This document shows positions 27,968 through 36,513 of a stretch of DNA of 64,000 nucleotides, one piece after another (the first letter of the stretch is position 1; each line of letters opens with the position of its first letter). The notes below the pieces were generated by a model that had not been told where the DNA came from, did not search any database, and saw nothing but the letters and a program-made list of their open reading frames with translations. The position numbers and the translations under genes were made by a program. This stretch comes from Novosphingobium sp. Chol11 (GTDB taxonomy: Bacteria > Pseudomonadota > Alphaproteobacteria > Sphingomonadales > Sphingomonadaceae), in NCBI GenBank assembly GCA_945906105.1, contig CAMDQO010000005.1, positions 80,109-144,108 on the forward strand, read 5' to 3'.

Positions 27968-29650
27968 TCAAGCAGCAACGCTGAAATCTGTAGCCTTGCA
28001 GGCGCGATCTCGGCCATCGGCTTTGGCGCGATAAAGCGCGGCATCGGCCAGCCGGTAAAGCCGCTTCCAGTCTTTTTCAGATGCCACCTGACCATCGGAA
28101 AATCCGATGCTCACCGTCACCTTCACGCCTTGCGGCATGATCTGGCAGCGCACCGCCTCAAGCAGATTTTCGGGCAGGCATTGCTCCGCTAGACTGCGCG
28201 GCATCAGCAGGGCAAATTCCTCACCACCCAGTCGCACGGCCAGGCTGCGCGGCGGACGGCAGGCCTCGATGGCGTTGGCCACCGCCACCAGCACCTGATC
28301 GCCGGCTTCGTGGCCGATCCTGTCATTCACCAGCTTGAAGTGATCAATATCGATCAGCATCAGCCGCTGGCGTGATCGACTGCCGATGGCGAAATCGAGA
28401 AACGAGCGGCGGTTAAGCAAGCCGGTGAGCGAATCCGTATTGGCCAGATGCAGCGCTGTTTGTTCGCCTTGCAGGGCATGATCGCGTTCCTCGCCCAGTT
28501 CGCGCAGGCGCGCCGTGATCAACAGCGAACTCAGCAGCGCCTCAATCGACAGCGCCACAAGATTGCCGTTATCGAGCAGAAACATCTGCGGAATGAGGTT
28601 GAAACCATGCGCGGCGCGCATGACCGAAATGATGATCGGTGCTGACCATGCCAGCAGAAACAGCCCTAAATAGCGATTGCGGACACGCCAGGCATTGTAC
28701 AGCAGCGGGAAGACCATGATCAGCATGGCCGTCATGCCGATGAAATAGAGACGGTCAAGCAGATGGGCCTGCCAGGGGGCGAGCGCGGCAAAAGCCAGAG
28801 CTGAAGCCAGTGCTGCATAACCGCTCCAGCGGATAGCGATTGTCAGGCGCGGACCGCAGACTTCGGCACCGAAGAAATTGCGAATGAAACGCAGCGCGGT
28901 GATCCCGGAAATCGCCAGCAGAATGTAGTTCAGGCGGAGCCGATCATTATTGTCGATCCACGTTGCGAACAGCATCAGCGAACCCGATGAGGTGAAGGTA
29001 TAGGCCGCCAGAGCGGCGATCATCGAGCAGTAATAGAGCTGAAACCGGTGCCGCATCGCCGCCCATAGCGAGAAATTATAGACGATCAGCGCCAATGCCA
29101 GTCCGGCAAAGCCGGTGTATAACGCAACCAGCCACAGCTTGGTCAAATTAGCTTCGGTTCTGGGAATGATTGATGTTCCCAGAACCACCCCGCGCAGATT
29201 GGCCGAACCTTGGGTTTCGATCAGGATTGAGCTCAGCGGCGCGCCATGTCGGGGCACCGGGAATTCCATGATCGCGCCCATGGTGATGTAGCGAGAAGCT
29301 GTCCGTGAAGTGAAATCGAGACTCTGCTCGTGGCCATCGGCGTAGCGGAATCGGATATATTCAGCATCCTGCCAGACGCTGTTGGTGCGCAGTACCAGCG
29401 GATCATCGAGCGCAGGCTGCACGGGCACGAACCGCAGGAGTACTGCGAAATCTCCCGAACCCTTCAGGTTCTGCTCCGCTCGGCAATCGAAGCGATCTTG
29501 CTGGGCGGCGATTCCACCCGCAGTCTCGCCTTCTGAAATCTGCGCGATGCAGGTTTCGACCGGAATTTCGCGCGCCATGGCCGCCCCGCTTGCCATCACG
29601 GCAAGCAGAACTCCCAGAAAAAGCCGTGAAATCCAGTCCATTCCCCGCAT
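27968..29650 (-). CDS. Membrane diguanylate cyclase (7TM-DISM + GGDEF)
   Basis: A 560-residue protein. A signal peptide (1-25) is followed by a periplasmic 7TMR-DISM-type domain, seven transmembrane helices (about 165-365), a short coiled coil and a C-terminal GGDEF domain. The active site reads GGEEF in RLGGEEFALLMPR and is expected to make cyclic di-GMP. A RxxD inhibitory site is not obvious. It is divergent from the tetR operon across 84 bp. A PilZ-domain protein at 56964 may be a receptor. Confidence 0.88.
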   Translation of the reverse strand: MRGMDWISRLFLGVLLAVMASGAAMAREIPVETCIAQISEGETAGGIAAQQDRFDCRAEQNLKGSGDFAVLLRFVPVQPALDDPLVLRTNSVWQDAEYIRFRYADGHEQSLDFTSRTASRYITMGAIMEFPVPRHGAPLSSILIETQGSANLRGVVLGTSIIPRTEANLTKLWLVALYTGFAGLALALIVYNFSLWAAMRHRFQLYYCSMIAALAAYTFTSSGSLMLFATWIDNNDRLRLNYILLAISGITALRFIRNFFGAEVCGPRLTIAIRWSGYAALASALAFAALAPWQAHLLDRLYFIGMTAMLIMVFPLLYNAWRVRNRYLGLFLLAWSAPIIISVMRAAHGFNLIPQMFLLDNGNLVALSIEALLSSLLITARLRELGEERDHALQGEQTALHLANTDSLTGLLNRRSFLDFAIGSRSRQRLMLIDIDHFKLVNDRIGHEAGDQVLVAVANAIEACRPPRSLAVRLGGEEFALLMPRSLAEQCLPENLLEAVRCQIMPQGVKVTVSIGFSDGQVASEKDWKRLYRLADAALYRAKADGRDRACKATDFSVAA

Positions 29651-29694
29651 GATCTAGTCCTAGCTTCATCAAGCAAACAACGTGTTAACAAGTA

Positions 29695-29724
29695 CCAGTT
29701 TGACTGGATACCGACTGGTTGGTA
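29695..29724. promoter_or_regulatory. Candidate TetR operators
   Basis: Two dyads lie together: CCAGT-TTG-ACTGG (29695-29707, perfect 5-bp arms) and TACC-N8-GGTA (29709-29724, with 12 of 16 positions symmetric). They sit 10-40 bp before the tetR GTG start and in the spacer shared with the divergent diguanylate cyclase gene. Their position fits autorepression of the six-gene operon by its own TetR protein. No promoter boxes were assigned. Confidence 0.6.
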
Positions 29725-29734
29725 CGTTTTTATT

Positions 29735-30379
29735 GTGATCCCGAATCGTCTCTTTCGCCCAGTCCCACAAACCGCGCGGGACAAATTGCTGGAGGCTGCC
29801 GTGAAACTGGTGCGCTCAAGCGGATATTCGGCGACTTCCGTCGATCAGCTTTGCGCCGAAGCAGGGGTGACCAAGGGTGCCTTTTTCCACCATTTCCCCA
29901 CCAAGGAAGCGCTGGGAGTGGCGGCAGCGGAATATTGGTCAGCCAGCACATCGGGCTATTTCGCCGCTGCGCCCTATCACCACCACGCCGATCCGGTGGA
30001 CCGGGTGCTCGGCTACATCGACTTCCGCATGGCGCTGATCGGCGGTCCGGTAGAGGGCTTCAGCTGTGTTGCGGGAACCATGGTGCAGGAGGCGTTCCGC
30101 TCCAGCGCCGCAATCCGCGTTGCCTGCGAGGCCAGTATCATGGGTAATGCCAAGGCGCTGGAGGCTGATCTTGCCGACGCCATTGCCCAGCGCGGTGTGC
30201 GCGGCACGACGCCAGAGAGCCTCGCGCGCCATGTCCAGACGGTAATACAGGGTTCATTTGTTCTCGCCAAAACGCAAAACGGCGATGCCAGCGCTGATCT
30301 GGCGCGCGAGCAACTCGGCCATCTGCGCCGCTATTTCTCAATGCTGTTCGGGGCTGCACGAGAGGAGAACCTGCAATGA
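29735..30379 (+). CDS. TetR family transcriptional regulator
   Basis: A 214-residue TetR protein. The N-terminal helix-turn-helix is TSVDQLCAEAGVTKGAFFHHFPTKEAL. The rest is a variable ligand-binding domain (TetR_C-type). Start is GTG 29735, with little leader, so the transcript may be leaderless or the start may be later. It heads an operon with VOC, DUF1428, double-VOC, GST and AHSA1-type genes, and its stop overlaps the first of them by 4 bp. It probably represses that operon. Confidence 0.88.
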   Translation: MIPNRLFRPVPQTARDKLLEAAVKLVRSSGYSATSVDQLCAEAGVTKGAFFHHFPTKEALGVAAAEYWSASTSGYFAAAPYHHHADPVDRVLGYIDFRMALIGGPVEGFSCVAGTMVQEAFRSSAAIRVACEASIMGNAKALEADLADAIAQRGVRGTTPESLARHVQTVIQGSFVLAKTQNGDASADLAREQLGHLRRYFSMLFGAAREENLQ

Positions 30380-30795
30380 CCAAGATGATTTTCGTCAACC
30401 TGCCGGTGGCCGACCTGCCGCGGTCGATAGCATTCTATGAGACCCTTGGTTTCACCATCAATCCGGCTTTCACCGATGAGACTGCCTCTGCAATGCAATG
30501 GAGCGAGGCGATCCACGTGATGATCCTGAGCCATGACAAGTGGCGCACCTTCACCACACGGCCAATTCCCGATCCGGGATCAAGCGAAGTGGCGCTGGCT
30601 CTGTCGCTGGATAGCCGCGCTGCGGTCGATGCAATGATCGAGGCGGCTGCGGCGAGCGGCGGCACGCCCGACATCAATCCGCCACAGGACCACGGCTTCA
30701 TGTACGGCCGGGATCTCGCCGATCCCGACGGCCATGTCTGGGGGCCATTCTGGATGGATCCGGCTGTCGCCAATGGCGAAGCGCAGGCCAGCTGA
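30376..30795 (+). CDS. VOC family (glyoxalase-like) protein
   Basis: A 139-residue single-domain VOC protein (MIFVNLPVADLPRSIAFYETLG... GRDLADPDGHVWGPFWMDP). Members bind a metal and act as glyoxalases, dioxygenases or resistance proteins; here the substrate is unknown. The start overlaps the tetR stop (ATGA). The conserved DPDGHVWG end fits the PhnB/glyoxalase-like group often found with DUF1428 genes. Confidence 0.85.
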   Translation: MTKMIFVNLPVADLPRSIAFYETLGFTINPAFTDETASAMQWSEAIHVMILSHDKWRTFTTRPIPDPGSSEVALALSLDSRAAVDAMIEAAAASGGTPDINPPQDHGFMYGRDLADPDGHVWGPFWMDPAVANGEAQAS

Positions 30796-30829
30796 TCGGC
30801 AACGGAAAACTCAAGTTGGGAGAAGTATC

Positions 30830-31204
30830 ATGTCCTATATTGATGGTTTCGTGATTGCGGTGCCCACCGCAAACCGTGAAAAATTCATCGAACAGGCACA
30901 GTTCAGCGACAGTATCTTTATAGAATGGGGCGCTACCCGCGTTCTCGAATGCTGGGGCGAAGATGTGCCAACAGGAACCCTCACCGATTTTCGCCGCGCG
31001 GTGAACGCCACTGATGATGAAAGCGTGGTCTTCAGCTGGATCGAATGGCCCGACAAGGCCACCCGCGATGCTGCCTATGCCAAGATGGAAGATCCCACGC
31101 TCAATGATCCGCGTATGGATCCGGCAAAAAATCCCATGCCGTTTGACGGAAAGCGCATGATTTTCGGCGGGTTTTCGCCAATTGTTGAGCTGGGTGGCAA
31201 GTGA
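30830..31204 (+). CDS. DUF1428 domain-containing protein
   Basis: A 124-residue protein of the DUF1428 family (YbaA-like). It begins MSYIDGFVIAVPTANREKFI and contains the family's WGATRVLECWGEDVP and FSWIEWPDKATRDA segments. The fold resembles a ferredoxin-like dimeric barrel. Function is unknown, though genes of this family commonly sit with glyoxalase-like and SRPBCC genes. A GGGAG ribosome site precedes ATG 30830. Confidence 0.9.
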   Translation: MSYIDGFVIAVPTANREKFIEQAQFSDSIFIEWGATRVLECWGEDVPTGTLTDFRRAVNATDDESVVFSWIEWPDKATRDAAYAKMEDPTLNDPRMDPAKNPMPFDGKRMIFGGFSPIVELGGK

Positions 31205-32001
31205 TGACCACTCAAAAAGGCAGCTACATCTGGTACGAATTGATGACCGGCGATCCCGATGGCGCAGCGGCATTCTATGGCGCGGTGGTCGGCTGGAACA
31301 TCGTGGGCGAGCCCGATCCGGCGAGTGGTATGGATTACCGCCACATCATCCGCAGCGATGGTGGCAGCAGCGGCGGCGTGCTCGGCCTGACGCCGCATAT
31401 GACCGAAGGCGGCGCCCGGCCCTGCTGGATGGGCTATCTTTTCGTGGCAGACATTGACGCCGCAATCGCTGCGGTCACCGCCGAGGGCGGCAAGCTGTTG
31501 ATGCCGAAGATGACCATTGATGTCGGCAGCTTTGCCTGCATCACCGATCCGCAGGGCGTGCCGATCTATATCATGACTCCCACTCCCCCTCCCGGCAAGG
31601 AAGGTATAAAAAGCGATGTCTATGATCGCTGGACCCCGCAGCATGTCTCGTGGAACGAGCTTTACACCCCCGATCTTGACGCGGCCAAAGCGTTCTATGC
31701 GAAGTACTTTGACTTCGAATTCAACACCGCGATGCCGATGGGTGAGATGGGTGACTATTGCTTCATTGATCACGGCGGCGAACAGATCGGCGCGGTGATG
31801 CAAAAGCCGCCGCATGTCCCGGTCGCAGGTTGGAACTATTACATCCGCGTTGACAGCATCGAACGCGCCAAAGCGTCGGTCGAGGCCAATGGCGGGCAGG
31901 TGCTGAATGGCCCGATGGAAGTGCCCGGTGGTGACTGGATCATCAACGGCATCGACCCTCAGGGTGCGGTCTTCTCACTCGTTGGCACAAAAGGAACCTG
32001 A
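31204..32001 (+). CDS. Double-domain VOC family protein
   Basis: A 265-residue protein with two VOC domains. The first starts YIWYELMTGDPDGAAAFYG and the second WNELYTPDLDAAKAFYAKYF. This two-domain layout is typical of 27-kDa antigen/CFP30B-like glyoxalase relatives. Catalytic metal residues were not all traced. A GTG lies 3 bp earlier; ATG 31204 is preferred because its first base is also the last base of the DUF1428 stop. Confidence 0.88.
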   Translation: MTTQKGSYIWYELMTGDPDGAAAFYGAVVGWNIVGEPDPASGMDYRHIIRSDGGSSGGVLGLTPHMTEGGARPCWMGYLFVADIDAAIAAVTAEGGKLLMPKMTIDVGSFACITDPQGVPIYIMTPTPPPGKEGIKSDVYDRWTPQHVSWNELYTPDLDAAKAFYAKYFDFEFNTAMPMGEMGDYCFIDHGGEQIGAVMQKPPHVPVAGWNYYIRVDSIERAKASVEANGGQVLNGPMEVPGGDWIINGIDPQGAVFSLVGTKGT

Positions 32002-32004
32002 GGC

Positions 32005-32631
32005 ATGGCTGACTATACATTCTTCACCAACCCGATGTCGCGCGGTCAGATTGCCCGCTGGGCGCTCCACGAGGCCGGGGCCGATTATGAACAGGTGCTG
32101 GTGGACTGGACCAACCGCCCCCCTGCCCTCGCCGCTGCCAATCCGATGGGCAAGGTGCCGGTGATCGTTCATCACACTGCTGACGGTGACAGGGTGGTGA
32201 CAGAATGTGCGGCGATCTGCGCCTATCTGGCCGAGATGGAGCCCGAAGCGGGCCTTCTGCCCAATGACGCCCAGATGGCGGATTATTATCGCTGGATGTT
32301 CTTTGCCGCCGGGCCGGTCGAACAGGCCATCGTCGGAAAATCGATGGGCTGGGAAGTGCCTGAAGGCCGCGAGGGTATGGTCGGTTTCGGTAGCTTTGAA
32401 CGCACTTTGACCACACTTGAAGGCCATTTCACCACGCACAATTATGTCTGCGGCGATCATTTCACCATGGCCGATGTCTATGTCGGCAGTCAGGTTGATT
32501 GGGGACTGACTTTTGGCTCGATCCCACCAGAGCCCGCCTTCGTCGCCTATGCCGAGCGGCTGCAAGCCCGCCCCGCCTACAAAACCGCCAAGGCCATCGA
32601 CAACGCGCTGATCGAGGAGTTCCGCAAATGA
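32005..32631 (+). CDS. Glutathione S-transferase family protein
   Basis: A 208-residue GST. The thioredoxin-like N-terminal domain begins YTFFTNPMSRGQIARWAL and has the glutathione-site NPMGKVPVIV and TECAAICAYLAE segments; a helical C-terminal domain follows. The conjugated substrate is unknown. It begins 3 bp after the double-VOC gene. With its neighbours it suggests defence against reactive electrophiles. Confidence 0.9.
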   Translation: MADYTFFTNPMSRGQIARWALHEAGADYEQVLVDWTNRPPALAAANPMGKVPVIVHHTADGDRVVTECAAICAYLAEMEPEAGLLPNDAQMADYYRWMFFAAGPVEQAIVGKSMGWEVPEGREGMVGFGSFERTLTTLEGHFTTHNYVCGDHFTMADVYVGSQVDWGLTFGSIPPEPAFVAYAERLQARPAYKTAKAIDNALIEEFRK

Positions 32632-32644
32632 CAGGAGCAGCATA

Positions 32645-33097
32645 ATGCACGAACTTTCCATCACCCGGTTCATCGCCGCGCCGCCCGCCAAAGTCTGGGA
32701 CGTGATGACTAACCGGATCGAGGAATGGTGGTGCCCCAAGCCATGGCGCGCCGAATTCGATAATCTCGCTCGGCAGGTTGGCGGGACGGCGAATTGCACA
32801 ATGTTTGGCCCCGACGGCGAAATTCACCCGCATCCCGGCACAGTACTGGCGTGGGACGAAGGGCGGCGCTTTGCCTTCACCGATGCGATTGTCGGCGATC
32901 TGGAGCCTGCGGGGCCATTCATGATCGGCATCTGGTCAATCGAAGCCGCGGAGTTTGAAGGCATTGGGGGCACCCGCTACACCGCCCGCGCCCGGCACTG
33001 GACCGAAGCGGACTCCGCAAGACACGAAGAAATGGGCTTTACCGAAGGCTGGGGTGCCTGCGCCGATCAGCTGGTAGCTCTGTGCGAGGAGGAGTGA
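32645..33097 (+). CDS. SRPBCC/AHSA1-type domain protein
   Basis: A 150-residue START-like protein (AHSA1/SRPBCC) beginning ELSITRFIAAPPAKVWDVMTN, with WWCPKPWRAEFD and the C-terminal long helix (HEEMGFTEGWGACADQLVAL) typical of the group. Such proteins bind hydrophobic ligands or act as cofactors in resistance operons. It is the last gene of the tetR operon and converges on the J-domain gene. Confidence 0.88.
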   Translation: MHELSITRFIAAPPAKVWDVMTNRIEEWWCPKPWRAEFDNLARQVGGTANCTMFGPDGEIHPHPGTVLAWDEGRRFAFTDAIVGDLEPAGPFMIGIWSIEAAEFEGIGGTRYTARARHWTEADSARHEEMGFTEGWGACADQLVALCEEE

Positions 33098-33107
33098 GCG
33101 CGCGTGC

Positions 33108-33689
33108 TCAGGCAGCGAAAACCGACGATTTCCTGAGCAGCTGATAAGCCTCAACCACACCTTGCAACCGGGTTTCGTAGCTGCGGTCACCGCCGTTGCG
33201 GTCAGGATGGAAGCGGCGGACCATTTCGGAATAGCGGCTGCGCAGCGCCTTGCGATCGGCATCGAGCGGCAGGCCCAGCGCATCCAATGCGCGGGCCTCG
33301 TCAGGTGTGATCGCCCGGCCGTCCTTGCGCGCAGCGGGTTTCCGGATCCGGGCGCGCGATGCGATAGCTTCGAGTGGATCGGTAAAATCAGCCCAGTGCG
33401 GTGCTTCATCGACCCCGGCAGTGGGGCGAAAAGCGCGGGTTTCGCTGGCCCATCCCGCCATCGGCGACTGCGCGTTCCAGATTTCTTCGGCGCTCATGCC
33501 ATCGAACCAGTCATAGGATGAATTGAACGCGCGGACATGCTCAAGGCAGAACCAGCGATAGTCGCCCGGACCATCGGACGAGCCGGATTGTAGCCCCGGA
33601 GCACGAAATTCTCCCACTTCGCCGCAGCTGTTCCAATCACAGCCACGTGTCGCCCCGCCAATGCGGCCATGGAATCGATCATGCTTCAC
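33108..33689 (-). CDS. J-domain protein with N-terminal Cys/His-rich domain
   Basis: A 193-residue co-chaperone-like protein. The C-terminal J domain (about 130-190) has the HPD motif in RRFHPDRNGGDRS, needed to stimulate a DnaK ATPase. The N-terminal half has Cys and His residues (RGCDWNSCGEVGEFRAPG ... WFCLEHVRAFN) that may bind zinc. This architecture is common in alphaproteobacteria, divergent from bolA and often followed by cobS. It is not the canonical DnaJ. Confidence 0.88.
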   Translation of the reverse strand: MKHDRFHGRIGGATRGCDWNSCGEVGEFRAPGLQSGSSDGPGDYRWFCLEHVRAFNSSYDWFDGMSAEEIWNAQSPMAGWASETRAFRPTAGVDEAPHWADFTDPLEAIASRARIRKPAARKDGRAITPDEARALDALGLPLDADRKALRSRYSEMVRRFHPDRNGGDRSYETRLQGVVEAYQLLRKSSVFAA

Positions 33690-33728
33690 GGCCTTTCACA
33701 TGGCGACAGATGCGCTAGAAGTGAAGTC

Positions 33729-34016
33729 ATGACAGGACCACTTGCACAAGAAATCGAAGCGCTGCTTCGCGCCGCCTTCGACCCCACCCAGCTCGCCGTG
33801 ATCAACGATTCTGCGCGCCACAGCGGCCATACAGGCGACGATGGCAGCGGCGAATCGCATTTCACCGTCGAGATTGAGAGCGCCATATTCGCCGGTGCAA
33901 CGCGACTGCAACGGCAACGCATGGTCAATGCAGCGCTGGGAGACATACCCGGCAATCGGGTTCATGCTCTGGCGATCAAGGCCAAGTCACCAGATGAAAG
34001 GGCACCCGGCGCATGA
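33729..34016 (+). CDS. BolA family protein
   Basis: A 95-residue BolA/IbaG-type protein. The conserved invariant histidine is in the SGESHFTVEI region, and RLQRQRMVNAALGDI closes the domain. BolA proteins pair with monothiol glutaredoxins around Fe-S clusters; such a partner is not in the window. I use ATG 33729 because the longer frame overlaps the divergent J-domain gene start. The next hydrolase overlaps its stop (ATGA). Confidence 0.92.
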   Translation: MTGPLAQEIEALLRAAFDPTQLAVINDSARHSGHTGDDGSGESHFTVEIESAIFAGATRLQRQRMVNAALGDIPGNRVHALAIKAKSPDERAPGA

Positions 34017-34912
34017 AGCGCATCACACTCGCCAACGGCATCGAACTCGATTGCATTGATGAAGGGCCGAAGGATGCTCCGGTCTTGCTGTTCCTCCACG
34101 GCTTCCCCGAATCGCACCGGACCTGGCGGCACCAGATTGCGCATTTTTCAGACCGCTTCCGCTGTATAGCGCCCGATCAGCGCGGCTATCGCGGATCGTC
34201 CAAGCCGCAAGATGTGGCCGCCTATGAACCCGGCAAACTGATCGGCGATATCTTTCAGCTCGCCGATGCGCTTGGCGTCGAAAACTTCACCATTGTCGGC
34301 CACGATTGGGGCGGCGCGATTGCCTGGGGTGTGGCACTTCTGGGTCAGGGTGCTGGAGGATTTGGTGGTCGCGTCACCCGCGCAATAATCGCCAATGCCC
34401 CGCACCCGGTGCTGTTCCAGAAACTGCTATACCTCGATCCCGAACAGCGCGCCGCCAGCCAATACATGCGCGATTTTCGCGATCCAGCGAATGACGAACT
34501 GGTCCGCGAACACGGCCTGGGCGGCCTGCTGATGAAAGTGATCAAGTGGGATCGCTCTTCAGCGATGGAGCCCGAGGTTCTCGCCGCTCAGCTGGCCGAC
34601 TGGCAGGATCGTGACGCCGCCTTCGCCATGCTGAACTGGTACCGCGCCTCACCCATCGCCGTGCCGCCGCTAGATGCGCCATACCTGTTGCCCGATAATT
34701 GGCAGGAATCACCGCTGCCGCCGCTGGACATCCCCACACTGGTGATCTGGGCAATGGACGACAAGGCGCTGCCGCCGTGCAACCTCGACGGGATGGAAAC
34801 GATCATCCCCAACTTGCAGATATTCCCGGTAAATGGCTGCGGCCATTTCGTGCCGTGGGAAGCGCCCCAAGCGGTGAACGGCGCGATGGAGGCGTTTCTG
34901 GGATCGAGTTAA
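34013..34912 (+). CDS. Alpha/beta hydrolase, epoxide hydrolase-like
   Basis: A 299-residue alpha/beta hydrolase. It has the oxyanion motif HGFPES and the nucleophile elbow G-H-D-W-G-G with aspartate as nucleophile, which is typical of epoxide hydrolases and haloalkane dehalogenases. The distal acid lies near IWAMDDKALP and the histidine in GCGHFVPWEAP. Substrate is unknown. It overlaps the bolA stop by 4 bp. It converges on the M28 peptidase with 4 bp between stops. Confidence 0.88.
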   Translation: MKRITLANGIELDCIDEGPKDAPVLLFLHGFPESHRTWRHQIAHFSDRFRCIAPDQRGYRGSSKPQDVAAYEPGKLIGDIFQLADALGVENFTIVGHDWGGAIAWGVALLGQGAGGFGGRVTRAIIANAPHPVLFQKLLYLDPEQRAASQYMRDFRDPANDELVREHGLGGLLMKVIKWDRSSAMEPEVLAAQLADWQDRDAAFAMLNWYRASPIAVPPLDAPYLLPDNWQESPLPPLDIPTLVIWAMDDKALPPCNLDGMETIIPNLQIFPVNGCGHFVPWEAPQAVNGAMEAFLGSS

Positions 34913-34916
34913 ACTG

Positions 34917-36416
34917 TCACTTCACCACCGCCGGAACCCGTTTCGGATCGGCAAACCAGCGGCCCGCCGCCACGAGGAAGGCGACATCCTCTGCCGCGCC
35001 GCCCAGTTCGATCCTGGCGCCTGCCACATCAGTGGGGCGGTGGTAATCGCTGTCAAAGAACCGCTCCATCCGGGCAATATCGCCGTAAGCACTCGTCACC
35101 ATCACCGTCGGCACATCGTGCTTGAGCAGCGCCCAGCCATCCTGCCGACTGACATAGGCATTAGCGGCAAGATCGCCCACCAACTTGCGCTTTTGCACCT
35201 TGGCCAGCGCAGCGATCTGCGGATCAAGCCGGGTCATGCCCTTGCCGACTATCGCCAGCGGCGTGCCCGCCGGGGCAATCGCGATGGAATCGATATTAAA
35301 CGCGGCGATGATCTGCTTGAGCGGCAAGGGTGGGTTTTCGGCAAAGGCCTGCGCGCCCAGCAGTCCCAGTTCCTCTGCCGTGGTCGCCAGAAAATAGATA
35401 TCCCGTTCAGCCTGAGGCATTTTCGAGAGCCGCCGGGCAACCTCGGTCAGCGCGGCAAGCCCGCTGGCGTTGTCAATCGCGCCATTGCAGATCAGATGTT
35501 CGGCTGGCGGCTCGGCGCATTGGCCAAAGTGGTCCCAGTGCGACAGGAACAGCACCGCTCCAGCTGATGGACGCCGCCCCTCAAGCTTGCCGATCAGGTT
35601 GTGGGTGTGGATCGTGGTTTCGCGCGTGGTGGCTTCCAGCGTGGCGGCAATATCAAGCGGGCGCGGAACGAAAGAGGCGCTTTGCGCTTCCGTTTCGAGC
35701 GCCGCCACGGTCTGTCTATTGCCCGCCAGCAACCGGCCAAAGGCCTCAGCGGTGATGAAGCCCTCAAGATCACCGCCCAGCATGTCACTCGACAGCGCAT
35801 AGCCCGAACGCCTTCGCCGCGCCGCGACTTCGCTGATCGAGCGTTCGCCATCAAGCACGGTAAGCACCGCTCCTGCCCCGGCTTTGAGCAGCGCGTTCTG
35901 GCGTGATCCATCATCGCTGGGGCCAGACAGCATTACCGCCACGCGCCCGGCAAGATCATTGCGCGCAAAACTGCTCGCACCCGTGCCAACAAACAGCAGC
36001 GGCGCGTTTTCCACCAGACTGCGCTTACCCGAGGTAAGCATCAGCACCTCGCCCGGCGCAACCGGCAACCGCTTGTTCTTGCGGGCAAAGATAGCGGTGG
36101 AGGCAGCTGGTGCGCGGGCAACCAGCTTGACCGGCGCGAACCAATCATGCGCCGGATCATTGGTTCCCGAAACCAGACCAATATCAAACCATTGCTTGCC
36201 AAGATATTTGAGCGTCTTGGCCTCGCCCTCGGTGCCAGGCTCTCGCCCGCCGAATTCGTCGCTGGCCAGTATGGCGATATGGGCGGCGAGTTGGGCTTCC
36301 AGAGCCTTGTCACGCTTGGCGGCGAGTGCTGAGGCGGGTGCAAGTATCGTGACAAGCATCATGGCAGCGCAAATCAGCGCGACAAGTCGGCTCGTCGTGC
36401 GCAGGCATCGGTTCAT
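34917..36416 (-). CDS. M28 family metallopeptidase, exported
   Basis: A 499-residue zinc aminopeptidase-like protein. A signal peptide ends near ALAA (about 33). A PA-like inserted domain (about 110-245) is followed by the M28 core with co-catalytic zinc residues: SHWDH (292-296), D315 in IDNASG, E348-E349 in TTAEELGLLG, D376 in FNIDSI and H459 in DYHRPTD. It acts outside the cytoplasm. I use ATG 36416 because the longer frame upstream has no signal peptide. Confidence 0.88.
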   Translation of the reverse strand: MNRCLRTTSRLVALICAAMMLVTILAPASALAAKRDKALEAQLAAHIAILASDEFGGREPGTEGEAKTLKYLGKQWFDIGLVSGTNDPAHDWFAPVKLVARAPAASTAIFARKNKRLPVAPGEVLMLTSGKRSLVENAPLLFVGTGASSFARNDLAGRVAVMLSGPSDDGSRQNALLKAGAGAVLTVLDGERSISEVAARRRRSGYALSSDMLGGDLEGFITAEAFGRLLAGNRQTVAALETEAQSASFVPRPLDIAATLEATTRETTIHTHNLIGKLEGRRPSAGAVLFLSHWDHFGQCAEPPAEHLICNGAIDNASGLAALTEVARRLSKMPQAERDIYFLATTAEELGLLGAQAFAENPPLPLKQIIAAFNIDSIAIAPAGTPLAIVGKGMTRLDPQIAALAKVQKRKLVGDLAANAYVSRQDGWALLKHDVPTVMVTSAYGDIARMERFFDSDYHRPTDVAGARIELGGAAEDVAFLVAAGRWFADPKRVPAVVK

Positions 36417-36513
36417 CGACAGAGGTATGCGGTGGAAGCGGCCTCTCGACAAGCGGCGGTAAACGAAATTTACCTTTTGTGGCAGGAAGGTAACGGTTCG
36501 CAGGACGGCCAGC

